DNA of 64,000 bases from Paralichthys olivaceus (taxonomy: Eukaryota; Chordata; Actinopteri; Pleuronectiformes; Paralichthyidae), in NCBI RefSeq assembly GCF_024713975.1, contig NC_091111.1, positions 1,116,001 to 1,180,000 on the forward strand. Direction: 5' to 3'. The notes under the pieces are model-generated. The model saw only the letters and a list, made by a program, of their open reading frames with translations, ran no database searches and was not told the origin of the DNA. This document shows, piece after piece, positions 27,329 through 38,590 of the stretch (position 1 is its first letter; each line of letters begins with the position of its first letter). A program made the translations under genes and the position numbers.

Positions 27329-27886
27329 GTCAGAGGCAGTAAGAGTCTGTCATACATGCTGGTGTTAAGCCTGATCCAAAGCCCTTTCCTGCTCAATGGA
27401 TCAAAAGCCAATAAACTAAAGGCCTCCACAACATCTCCGATTAAAGTGATCTTATGTATCTCTTAAGAGACTGCCTCGCATAGCAGGTCTGGTCAGTGTG
27501 GATAACAGAAGCCATCAGGGATGGTAAACCCCTCCACACACTGTCTCTAATAACCTCTGACAGGTCCTTCCTCAGCTAAGACCTGAAGAGCTTGTGCACT
27601 TTTTCCAGAAGCTCTGTGCTTCCATCAGAGCAGTGCAGTTCAGCCAAAGACAGAAGAAAGATTAACAGAGATTAAAACATCAGAGCTTTAGCAGAAGATT
27701 GAGAAGCTGATATACTGGAACTCTAGACTCATTAGTACACATCCCATTCTCTAACCATAGTTTACTTAGGTCACATAGTTTACATAGTTTAATTCCTTGT
27801 GACCTAAACCATAATGTTGCCTTTTGCAGGTAGAGATAAACTTTAGAATATTTTTCATTGAACATAATAATAATAATAATAATAAT

Positions 27887-28060
27887 AATGGCTTGAATTT
27901 ATATACCGCCTTTCAATCGACCCAAGGACACTTCATAAGGTTGTGAGGACAAGACAGAAGAGAAAAGAAAAAGTAATAATACAAAACAGGATCAGATTTA
28001 GCAGCAAGGTAAAGCATTAACTGTGGCCAAAGGCCTTGGTGAAGAAGTGGTGCTTGATAA
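27887..28060 (-). mobile_element. Probable LINE/SINE tail repeat
   Basis: TTTATATACCGCCTTTCAAT followed by CGACCCAAGGACACTTCATA is a common type of fish retroposon end, here in reverse and next to an (ATA)n run at 27864-27889. Family not identified. Confidence 0.5.
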
Positions 28061-28689
28061 TTTTTTTTGAAGATTTTGACAGAACATATCTTGTGTTAAC
28101 AATTTTAATCTTTATAGCATTAGTCTTTATAGTGTGATTGCTTTGAGCTATTTTCCTGTATTACTGATACAGCATATGAAGACTATTATTCAAATCAATT
28201 ACATTTTATCTATTCAATTCATTTCAATTGTATGTGTATATATCAATAATTAATTAATTTAATATGCAGTAATACTGTAAATAGGCTATAGATCAAAAGA
28301 GAAATATGGCTTTGATAATCCCCACACGTGTCGTGGCGAGATTGATCACCAGAGGGCAGTAGAACGTCATTGGGTGCTGCCTGATCGTCAATGTATCCCA
28401 CACAAAGACATATCATCCTTTAGATTGGTGGAGAAGCAAAGCAAAAGTCTCATTACTTTACAACCTCTCAATAATTCGTAGTAGAAACATTTATATAATT
28501 TATTGCCCTATTCAAAAGATTGATGCCATTTACAACACTAATTAACAGTGGCTATAAAAGGGCATTCACGATTGCATTACTTCCTTAAAAACATCCAAAA
28601 CACTTCGCTCTGCAACTTGGGAACTCTTCCTGTGCCCAGACGCTGCCTCCACCCTATCACCTCTCTCTTGTCCTTCCAATTAATTCTTA

Positions 28690-29000
28690 CCCATGACCAG
28701 TCTCATCTCCTCCGACATGGCAGGACAGGGCCGGCCGTGATGGATGTGACATTAACGGGAAATGAAGCTGGGGAGATGCGACGCCCCAGTCCAATAGTGG
28801 CATTTGTCACTGCCCTGGTCATGCAGATTGGGCCAGCCTTGCCCGCTGACTAAGATTAATGATGACGGTGGCCCTGTCTTTGTCTCCCTGTGTGGCTTTC
28901 CCAAGCAAGGCACAGTCTCCAAACATGACCCGTCTCATATTAACCCCACACAGATCCGAGACACAACATGTAAATATGGGTTCCTATCTTAATCCCTCTT
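28690..29000. other. CNE-like block 2 (gene desert)
   Basis: A stretch with high sequence complexity including GGCCGGCCGTGATGG, GACTAAGATTAATGATGACG and GTCTCATATTAACCCC. It has no repeat and no convincing exon. Enhancer-like by appearance only. Confidence 0.3.
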
Positions 29001-31665
29001 TCATATTCATTGAGGGTGAATAGTGAAGGGGATATGTTGGTTTTAATTAATTCATGATTGAATGAGGCAATTTTAATATGCTAAGAGTAAAACAAGGACA
29101 AATATTTAAAGATGTTTTCTGAAGTATTCTGAGTATATGGACTGGTGTACAGTACACGGGGAGGACCACATCCTGGCTTTGTAATAAAGAAATGGAATAA
29201 CCTTAAGCATCATGCATGGCTGCACAGAAAATGTTTTTTCCCTGACAGATGAGGTAGCTGGGGCAGGCTCAGATGGATGGGGAATTGGGCTGGTTGTATA
29301 AGACTTCAGGGATGCAGCACATTCCCCTGGTCATCCATCATTCGCTGACACATCCACTTATATCCGCACCACACATACATACAGATGTAATCCTCCGTTT
29401 GATCAGCAATCTGGCAATTCCTACACAGCACACGTTCAACTCTGGTCTATCCCTGCGTCTCTGTGTTCTGTGTGTGCAATGCATTTATGATTTCATAGAA
29501 ATTAAATCATTAAAACAGAATTTGTCTTGATGAACAGTAAGGTAATGATGGCTTTATAGTTTCACCAACAACAACTTTAATTATAATAATAATAATAATA
29601 TTGATGATGATAAAGAAAAAAATGTATCTTTCTGTGTGGAGTTCTCCCCGTGTATGCATGGGCTTTCTTCAGATACACTAGCTTCCTCTCACTGTCAGAA
29701 GACATAGAGACTGGGGTTAGGTTAATTGGAATCTCTAAATTAACAATAGCTTGAATGTGAGGGTGAATGATTTCTTGTTAGTGGAGATTTTTTCAAACCA
29801 GCTGGTTTAGTTGGAGACCACTAGACAGCTGGCTGACACCTACAGAAGACTTATCTTAGACAAAACACAATAGGGAGAGAGGTCTGAGATGTTCAGAAAA
29901 CTGTCACAAGATTGAACTCTTTCAGGGGTTTTAGTTGGTTTTTATATGACTTGTATGCAGCAGGAAAACAAAATGTAATAAGGAAATCTGGATAATTATA
30001 TGACTTAATTGTTTGCAAAGTCATAAATCAATTCATCAGTTATTTTTATTTGCATGTGGTGCAAGTGCACAGACACTATCTGAGAGCAGAAACCATTCTT
30101 AAAAAAAAGCATGTGTTCACTGCAGACCCCATATAAAGAGGTAGGGATGGGCAGTATTTGTGATACATTTATTTCAAATACAAAAAGGAATTTTGTAATT
30201 TGTATTTGACAGGTTTGATGAAAATTGATAGTATAGTATCCTATAGGCCAAATTTAAATGTAGGTGTTTTAACTAAATATTTAACGTGAGTAACATTAGC
30301 AGCCCTCACAGTTACTGTTAGCTTGCTACTTTCAGTCTATGTTAAGTTGTTGTTGGTTGTGCTAGGGGAAAAAACTATAAAGCATTTCAGAGTTGTTGTA
30401 CAACTTTACTTTATAATGCCACATGACGGTTTAACTTAATAAATGCACACATTTGGTTTGCTGGCTACTTAATAAGTTCAGTTATTACTTTCTGATTATA
30501 TTTCAAAACATATTGATCATTTAATAATTGTTGATTAAGTGCTCAAATGTTTGTTTTCAACTTCCAAATAGGTAACTATTGCTAACTAAATAATTGATTG
30601 CTAAATGACCATACCCTAATTTATTTGAATCATGCATTTGCACACCATTGCATCATTATTTTTGTTGTTTATTTTGAAACATGGCATGGCTGCTGTATTT
30701 TGTAGTTTATTTTGATACACTTACAATTATTCCCTGCCGATCCCTGGGTGAGGGTCAAGAGCAGGTTGGGTCATAGCAGGGGGAGATGAGCAACTCCGGA
30801 GATCCACACCTCCCTCGACAGTGCTGTGTTTCTTTAACCAATCCCTGTCATCTTGAGCACCGCAAAACCCAGGAAGCAGCGACTGAAATAAGCACTGAAT
30901 AGCCGATGCGGGTAGTCAGACCAATGTGTTAACAGCATAGAGACTTGCTGCTCCTCACAGCGGGGGAGGTATGCAGGGCAGATGACGCCTCAGCATCTGG
31001 GATGTGCTGGACACATGCATGAGAGGTTTACCAACATGCATGAATGATAATGAGTTAGTCGTCTGTGCAGCAGTAGTGAGGGCTCCACCCTCCTGTCACA
31101 TAACTGAAAAAAACTCTGAAAGTGTGAGTTTGCCCCAAATCAGAACAACTTTGTTCTGGAGAACTGACAGTGTCCTCTGTGGACACTGGTCTTGGAAAGA
31201 AGAATATTTGCAGGAAGAGATGGGAAATAATATGTTTTTGTACATATTATTCAACTTTTTGTATTGGAAGAACTCAATTTTTAAAGGTAAATGTTAACAG
31301 TTATAATGCACTTTGAAACTGTGGATTTAGTCAGTTTGGTGATTTCAGTGAGACAGGCTTTCAAATGTATCCAAAACTTTCTACTGGGAATTATTGTTTT
31401 GTAACGCATTGGAAATGATTTGTCAATATGAATCATCATGTTTTTAAGTGTCCCACAACCATTATAGCAGTGTGCAAAGTTGCAAAGCAACAATAATAAG
31501 TAATATGATTATTGTTTATGAGAATAATTATAGGAAGAATAAGAATACAGAGACGAAAAAGAGATTGCAAATGAGTACATAAATGTACATAAATGACTTT
31601 AGTAATGAAACATTTTGTTTAATGTCTAGTTCTGGTCAGTGTAACACTGTGATTACTGCTGCCAA

Positions 31666-31703
<38 letters not shown>

Positions 31704-32174
31704 AACATCAAAACTTAACAGGAACGGTTAAGATTTGTTTCTTCTTTTGGATCATTTTCTGAACATCAATGTTCTAATCTCAACAAGCGTGGACAAATTA
31801 TTGAGTAGACACCAAAAGAGGCTGCATGCATTGATTTTCATTTTATGCTGTCATCCGTAGACGTCTCTCAAGAATAATTTTACGGTATTATCAAACTACA
31901 AAAAGCAATTTGATACAAATTATGAAACCATTTTCATCAAACCTTTCAAATAAACATTTAAAAAAATACTATACTACGTAATTTAAATACATATATCAAA
32001 AATACTGCCCACCCAGGCAACTCCATCAGGGCACGGTAGTGAGAGGAGAGCCGCCAGGGGTGTTGCTATACTGTTCCTGACCCCTTTGTGGCAGGTGGAT
32101 CGATCTTTTGCTCCCCAACCAACATTCCCTTGTGCGGTTAATTTGGCAACACCATGTGCAGTGCAGGACCCAAT
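29001..32174. other. Intergenic, no gene recognised
   Basis: Mostly AT-rich, with short (AAT)n runs near 29583-29600. 30840-31010 is more complex and may be regulatory, but nothing can be named. Confidence 0.5.
31669..31701. repeat. (AT)n microsatellite
   Basis: AT run of about 33 bp. Confidence 0.95.
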
Positions 32175-32198
32175 GGGGGGGGGGGGGGGGGGGGGGGG
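32175..32198. repeat. G24 homopolymer
   Basis: Twenty-four consecutive G next to CNE-like block 3. Confidence 0.95.
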
Positions 32199-32199
32199 C

Positions 32200-32560
32200 A
32201 CCATCCCCAGTGAAGTTTAAGAGAAGGTAAACAGTGACGCCTGCCAAGAGGGCCCAGGGGATGGATCTAATGTGGCCAGGGTGGTAGAGCAGTGAGCTCC
32301 TGCTCCGTCCCCAGGGGATATGAATGTTGATTAAACATGTGCTCAGCCTTGGATATTGAGTAATTGGACGTAGAGCAAATGTCAAGCGTTTGTTAATTTC
32401 AGCGTTATGCAGGGGTTTATAGTCTGTGATCAGTGGAGGGAGCTGGGCTGAGAGCTGATGAGGCGTGACCAGGAAGTTGAGGGTTGAGGGGGCCGACAAA
32501 CACACCCTCTCTTTTAATAGGCAAATTGCTGTGTCCTTGGTCATTAAAAATGCAATAATA
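32200..32560. other. CNE-like block 3 beside a G24 run
   Basis: Complex sequence with TATGAATGTTGATTAAACAT, GAGTAATTGGACGTAG and AGCGTTTGTTAATTTCAGCG. A homopolymer of 24 G (32175-32198) lies at its left edge. Candidate regulatory element. Confidence 0.3.
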
Positions 32561-32747
32561 GCGCAACGATACTCTATGAATAAGAAGTACTTGGTGTGTC
32601 TTCGTCCACTACACCTTCATGCCCCAGCAGACCAGTTCACAGAGGTTCAATACCAATATCAATTTCAAGTCTGACTATAATGTTGGACTTTTTTTTTCAA
32701 TTTGGACTTGGGGATGATACTGAGGATGAGATAAATTCACAAAGATG

Positions 32748-32757
32748 CTGTCAATCA
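32748..32757 (-). promoter_or_regulatory. Second exact PBX-MEIS/PREP composite site
   Basis: Another exact TGATTGACAG (minus strand), 2 kb left of the first. Its surroundings look less constrained, apart from a nearby CNE-like block at 32200-32560. Confidence 0.4.
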
Positions 32758-33140
32758 TCCATCACCACCACCGGTTCATTAGGAAGGGATCATGGCTTAG
32801 GTCAAAATAAACAAAATTTGACTGCCATATATGTTTGTCTTCAGTGTTTTAGACACATGACGTTCTGGGTTTGTGGATCTGTAACATCGTAATATTTTGG
32901 TGATGTCACACAGTCACTAGAGGTCAGGTATATCTATGATAAGTCATTTGTCTTTAAAAAATTACAACAGATGTAATGTTGTTGTTTGCTCTTGAGAGAA
33001 CATCTTCCCTTTGGCTCTATTGTAAAAGATGTGCAAAACCAACAAGAAAAAAAGCTGCTTAACCAAATTATAACTAAAACCATAATGAATACATTTTAGC
33101 TTAACTGGCAGTGTTGCTCTTATGATGACAAAAATTGTTC

Positions 33141-33805
33141 AAGATTGTTCAGATTTAGGTGAAAGGGATCTTTTGGCAGAAATTTAATGTAGAATAATCC
33201 TCATGATGTTTTCACTAGTTTGTTTCATCTAAATTGTACAATTTAGATTAAACAAATTTTCATCACCACAAAAGTGGGGTGGCTGTGGCTGAGGGGTAGT
33301 GCGGTCGTCCTCCAACCAGAAGGTCAGAAGTTCAATCCCCAGTCTTCCCACCTGCATGCCAAAGTGTCCTTGGGCAAGATACTGAACCCCAAACTGCCCA
33401 ATAGAACAACAAAAAAGTGCTAGCTATAGAAGCACTGTATGTACGAATTTACGTGTGAATGGGTGAATGGAAAACTGTAGTGTAAAGTGCTTTGAGTGGT
33501 CATCAAGACTAGAAAAGCACTATATAAATACAACCATTTACAAATTGTATATTTCTTTACCCTAGAAAAGACCCTTTATATTTAAATACTTTATATTTAC
33601 ATGGAGGGGACCCTCTCTATGGAGGCCACCATGTTTTTTACATTAGTCCAGACTGAACAAACTAAACACCTTTTGAGTTTTTATGACAACAGAAGGCTGC
33701 CAGAGGTTCTTTTTTAATGTTTGGAAGGAGAGGGTGAGGTGAGGGGTGTTCAGCTGCACTAGATAAACACTAGATATCACTAAATTCTACACACTGTAGC
33801 TTTAA
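33141..33805 (+). mobile_element. TTAA-type MITE, copy 3, split by a SINE
   Basis: Third copy of the family. The left end is degraded (AGATTTAGGTGAAAGGG is recognisable from about 33151) and the right end CTACACACTGTAGCTTTAA is intact. A SINE at about 33259-33539 interrupts it, so the MITE is older than that SINE insertion. Confidence 0.78.
33259..33539 (+). mobile_element. tRNA-derived SINE nested in MITE copy 3
   Basis: The head resembles a tRNA with RNA polymerase III boxes: GTGGCTGAGGGGTAGTGCGG (box A region) and AGTTCAATCCC (box B). A middle part follows (TGTCCTTGGGCAAGATACTG) and then a LINE-like tail (TTTGAGTGGTCATCAAGACT, then AGAAAAGCACTATATAAATA). A possible 7-bp target duplication ACAAATT is at 33252-33258 and 33540-33546. 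Confidence 0.78.
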
Positions 33806-33845
33806 GATATAAACATTGTATTTGTAAAATTTGTACATTGCCAGT

Positions 33846-34046
33846 GGGTGTCTGTGGTGTAGGAGATAGAACAGTGCATCTCCTAACAATAAGATTGGAG
33901 GTTCAATCCCCGTCTCCCCCATTCCCCATGTCCTTGGGCAGTGTATGATTAATGTATGATAAACACAGTATTAATGTTTTTGTGAATGGGTGGATGGCAG
34001 GAGTGCTGTAACAAGGTCATCAAGACTAGAAAAGTACTATATAAGC
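33846..34046 (+). mobile_element. tRNA-derived SINE, plus strand
   Basis: Same SINE family as 33259-33539: GGTTCAATCCCCGTC box B, TGTCCTTGGGCAG middle, and CATCAAGACTAGAAAAGTAC tail. The middle is shortened. Confidence 0.72.
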
Positions 34047-34699
34047 TCAGACCTATTAGTTATTTACTTTGTACACCCATCCATGGTGCTCAGTAATCAC
34101 TGATCTATCAAGCACCATCAGCAGCTCAGACTTTTCACTTACTCACCAACATCTAGCAAATGGATTTGCAACACAACTGGTGCAGATTTTAATGATTCCC
34201 ACATGATGAGTCCTGAAGTGTCTTTCATTCTGTGTGTGTCAAAGACACAATGTAAAAAGATGGCTTTGTACTTTGTTTTCGCTTTGTTTCATTCAGTTGA
34301 AAGTTAACACTATATTGATCTTTTACCTTGAATCTAGGTGATCATATCTCTGTCAAGTTCTGTCAGTACTTCCTCCATGGTGTTAAAAACTACTTAATGT
34401 GGCAGCACTGAACCTGCAGCAGTGCCCATAGATACATTGTAGGAGTTGTCCCTCTGCCTCCCAAGGTGCACACAACAAGAAGAAAAAGAAAAGCTCTGCT
34501 CCTCTTCTTCCACCAACAGAACTCTACACACCTCACATATCTGTCCTCTGCATTGTTTGTGTGCTCTAAATGTGAACCCTGGGCTTGTTTTATTTCTCCC
34601 AGTCCAATCTAATGAGTATCATTTCTGTCTAGGGATGCTGGCTGAGGCTCTCCAGTCTCCTTTGTGTGGCTGGACAGGTGTCTAACCGAATGATGAATG

Positions 34700-35100
34700 A
34701 CCCTGTTTCTCCCCACATAATTGGCTCCTCGCTGTTTGGCCTTAGACTGGCTACATGTCTGCTGGGCAGCCACCTCCATCTGTCAATCACCAACCTGCTG
34801 CTGCCTGGCTGGACCTCTGATAGCTATGCTAATGCACAGTCCTCGCGCCCCATTGGCTGAACCTGCACTGGTCCAAGCTAATCCATTAAAGCTGTGACAG
34901 TAATAATCTCCCCCCAAACACAGGGTTCCCAGTGTGCTAAACGTTATTTGACCGTTCCTGTCACGTTGGCGCTGCCAGGCGAACCGGTGAGGTGATGGAT
35001 GAGCCCGGCCCCAGCCCGCTCATTCATCACCTGCTGACTTCTGTTTGTGTGCTGTTTCAATAATTTAAAGCTTTCTGTGATTTTTGATTAGTTTCAATAA
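34700..35100. other. CNE-like block 4 with TALE and POU-like sites
   Basis: Contains the exact PBX-MEIS decamer (34780-34789), ATGCTAAT (34826-34833), CGCCCCATTGGCTG and GGCGCTGCCAGGCGAACCGG. There is no repeat and no supported exon. It is the strongest enhancer candidate in the desert on motif content. Confidence 0.4.
34780..34789 (-). promoter_or_regulatory. Exact PBX-MEIS/PREP composite site
   Basis: CTGTCAATCA on the plus strand is TGATTGACAG on the minus strand, the consensus decamer bound jointly by PBX and MEIS/PREP proteins. It lies in a CNE-like block, with a POU-like ATGCTAAT at 34826-34833. Binding is not shown. Confidence 0.5.
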
Positions 35101-38100
35101 AGATGTGCACTCCTGCCTCCATGGTATCTGGGAAGCAATTTTTTGGTGAAAGCCATTATTTTCTCCTTAAAAAGTTAAGACTCATTCATTGTAGGAATAT
35201 TTTATTTGATAGGAATAGATGTTTATGTGATGCAATGATGCCAAGTGGACAGGCTGATGTGTTTATTTTTAGGAGTAATTGTGCTGGCTCACTGTGATAG
35301 ATGTAATCAGCATCAAACGGCCTCCTCTGACAAGACCAAATACACAGCCTGTGCACTCTGGAGCACCCCCATTAACTCCACTGGTTTATTTTGCTTTCTC
35401 TTTCAGCAGCTGTGGATGGACAGTTACACTCTTCTCTTCACATATTCGAAGGCAGCCTCCCGACTGTAAAGGAATCTCTATACTCACTTAAGGTGCCAGT
35501 TAAAAAGCTTGTGAACTTGCTAGTTCACCAGCATTTAGATTGGTTTCCTATAAGCCTCAGTTTCACACAATTCTGTCTGTCAGTTCCGTCCACAAAAGAA
35601 TAAAGGGTGGATTTAGGAGGGACTATCTGAAAGACAGGGCAGAGTTTTCAGGGAAAACAAAATCTGAACATGACATGAAGAAATGAAGCCCTCAAAATCA
35701 TGGTCTTAAATAAAGACAGGAGAGAAGCTGAAGTTTTCAGAAGTGAGTCCTGATTCCTTCATTCACACTAAGTTGTAAAAAGTTATGTCATCTCTCAATT
35801 CCTTCAAAGATGTAAATGAAAGTGGGATGTAGATCCCTATGTGGCTGGTTTATGTGTGGTATGTCAGATCACTTACGATTTGGCATCTTGATTTAAAACT
35901 TTATCAATAAAACAATAGCCTTTTCTCGCAATATTCTTTATTGCACAGATCCAAGTTGCTCAGAAATATAATTCACTCACAGCTCAACATGCCCATTTTC
36001 ATATTTACAAATGAACCTACGGTGTAATACATAGATTAGCCCTGTAACTCATTTTCTTTCATCTGTTCATACTAAGACCAATGTGTAAAGATGTAGAATC
36101 GTGTTCTCACTACACTCTAAGAAAAACTAGTTCTTCACAAGTGCTCTGGAGCACTTTGAGTGTTCTGGGGAACGTTTTCTCCCGAGAGAACCTTTTTTAT
36201 GCCTTTTGTGGTTGTTTGGGGATCTGAATTCAAAAGAAGAGTTTGTCAAAACATATCTAACTTCACTTTTGGTGCTTTCATAACTTTTTCAAGTTAAATC
36301 CTCTTTTTGGGGAGGACGATCTGATCTGGAGCTGGAGGTGTGTAGTCAGGGTAAATTCAGTCTAACAATGGGGTGAAATTATGTATCTGTGGTGGAGTCT
36401 TAGTTAACCATGGTTACATTTCAGACAGAATCCCATTACCTTATTGTAATGTTTTTGTCTCACATCGTTAAGTGAAAGATTGAACTAAACATTAGTCTGC
36501 TAGTTAGAGTTAGCCATATTAACTACAAATAATAAGTAATAAACAAGCAGGTCACACCAGATTTGTGGACAACAAGAGAAATATCACTAACCTCTTCATT
36601 TGCAGCACTACTGATCAATGAAGCTTTGTTAAAACTTCAAGGTAAAATTGCATTTGGAAGAAATAATATTGTGAAAGCTAATGTCAATGTGCTCTTGGCT
36701 CAGATTCTGTTGAAATACAAAACATCTGTGGTCTGGGACTCAGAATACAATCCATTGATTGTACCTCCGATTTTAACATGGAAATATTGCTCAGCTAATT
36801 CCTATTGCAGGTTTTTTCTGACAATTGGTATACTTCCGACTTGGCATTAAATAAATAAAAATATTCATGAGTATAATGTTATTGTGACCTACTTTGCAAT
36901 GGTACAACTATCTAAAGCTGTTGAGTCTTAAAATCTTTTCATCTCTGAAACAGAATTCATGCTGTGCTATACTGTATGAAGGCAGCATGAACCCAGAAAA
37001 CTGCAAGTAATATCATAGAAGACCTGACCAAGGTGTAATAATGACTACAGCCAATTGTTTCTATCAGTAATGATAGTAGTGATTATATTGTGTAAAATCT
37101 GAACTGACCATCACAAGACCTCTGAGCCCGGTTTTCTTTATGTATATTGAAAAATATGAAAACATTTTTTGCATCTGCAATTTTTTTAATGTAATTTGTG
37201 AGATGTTTGTTATACTGAATAACAGAGATCTGATACCATCGCCAGAAACCATGAATGACAAAATACTGAAAGGCAGAATGTGCTTTGTCAACAGATTCCT
37301 GTTTTGTTATGGCAAGTCGAACTACGCCACAATTCTGCGATCAGTCTGCAAAATGAGTGAGAGATTCTCACAGAGGAAGTTAATTTATTGTGGGGCCTAA
37401 TATTTCCCAGCAGAACTCCTCCCTTGACTGCACAGGTCGAAGCCTGAGCAGCTCTGAGCTGTTTTCTGGCGGTTCTACATGTAGGAGTCCCAGTGCACAC
37501 ACACAAACACCACTTGTTGCACCAGAACCATCTAAAATCCAGTCTAATAAGATTTTAGGATTTAGTAACACTTCACTTCAGATGCTATCCCACTGACATG
37601 CAGGCAGTGCCATCAGCGCAGCAACACTGTGGTGTCAACCCTGTGATATGAGGGTCGAGGAGAAGATGGTTGTGAGTTTAAAAAATTGCAGCTGTATTCA
37701 GAGTCCTGTCCCCTGCCCCCCGAGGGGCCGTGCACATGTTGATCATCCGTCAGAGCAGACCCACTCTGCTGCTGCAGTGGACCAGATGAGCCCACCGAGG
37801 TCCCTTGTTCTTCTCTCTCTTACAGCCATCTGACCTGGGGGAGGATCACAGTGAGGAGGCCCGGGCTGGGATCAAGCATCTGAAGCAATGAGTTGTACAG
37901 TCACACATGTTTAGTAAGTAAGTTTTGGAATGCTGGATTTGAAAACACTTGTGTGGCTCATGATAATCAGCGCTGTGATGGTTTGGTTTGGTTTGTGTGA
38001 AAAATCACTGCCATGGTCCTTTCAAGTTGAAATGACCTAACATGGAAGGCTTTTGATCATAAAGTGAACATTGCAGCAAGTGTGAGTGTAACATATGAGG

Positions 38101-38269
38101 AGGTAGGGCTGTAACAGTTTAGATGTATAATCTCTCTCTATCTATCTCACTCTGAAAAAAAAAGCATTTGTAAAAAGTTTCAAATATGGATCAAATTCTG
38201 GATAGAGTGACTGGTGTCCTCCACCTTAAACCCTTGAAATATTCCATGGCCTGTTCATCATGGAGCAGG
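35101..38269. other. Intergenic; inverted repeats and one exon-like stretch
   Basis: Near 36140-36160, AAGTGCTCTGGAGCACTT forms a perfect 8-bp-arm hairpin, followed by GTTTTCTCCCGAGAGAAC; this may be the end of a DNA transposon. At 37826-37891 a strong acceptor precedes 21 codons and a stop (see findings). Nothing else is recognised. Confidence 0.45.
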
Positions 38270-38590
38270 CGACAGTGTACCTAAACAACCCTCACGGTTG
38301 AGTCCCTCAGCCTCCCTGTGATTGGCCTGACAGACTGACTGTTTGTGACACGTGCAGCCAAACACAGCCGCCTGCTAATCAAAGTCGTATGTGTGTTCTC
38401 AGAGTTTGGCTTCAACCCTGACCTTTAATTTCTCATTAATTTATGCTGACATACGATATCTCATTTGTCAGTGCTTATTCGGGGCACAGCATTCCACATG
38501 TGGGAGTAATTAAGTTACATGTTAGATGCTAATTTCCAACCCAATTCAAGTTGCAGATTGCGATGTATATATTCTTTAAAAGCAGCCTCG
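38270..38590. other. CNE-like block 5 (gene desert)
   Basis: Complex, homeodomain-site-rich sequence with CTGCTAATCAAAGTCG, ACCTTTAATTTCTCATTAAT and GGAGTAATTAAGTTACATG. No repeat or exon is recognised. Confidence 0.35.
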
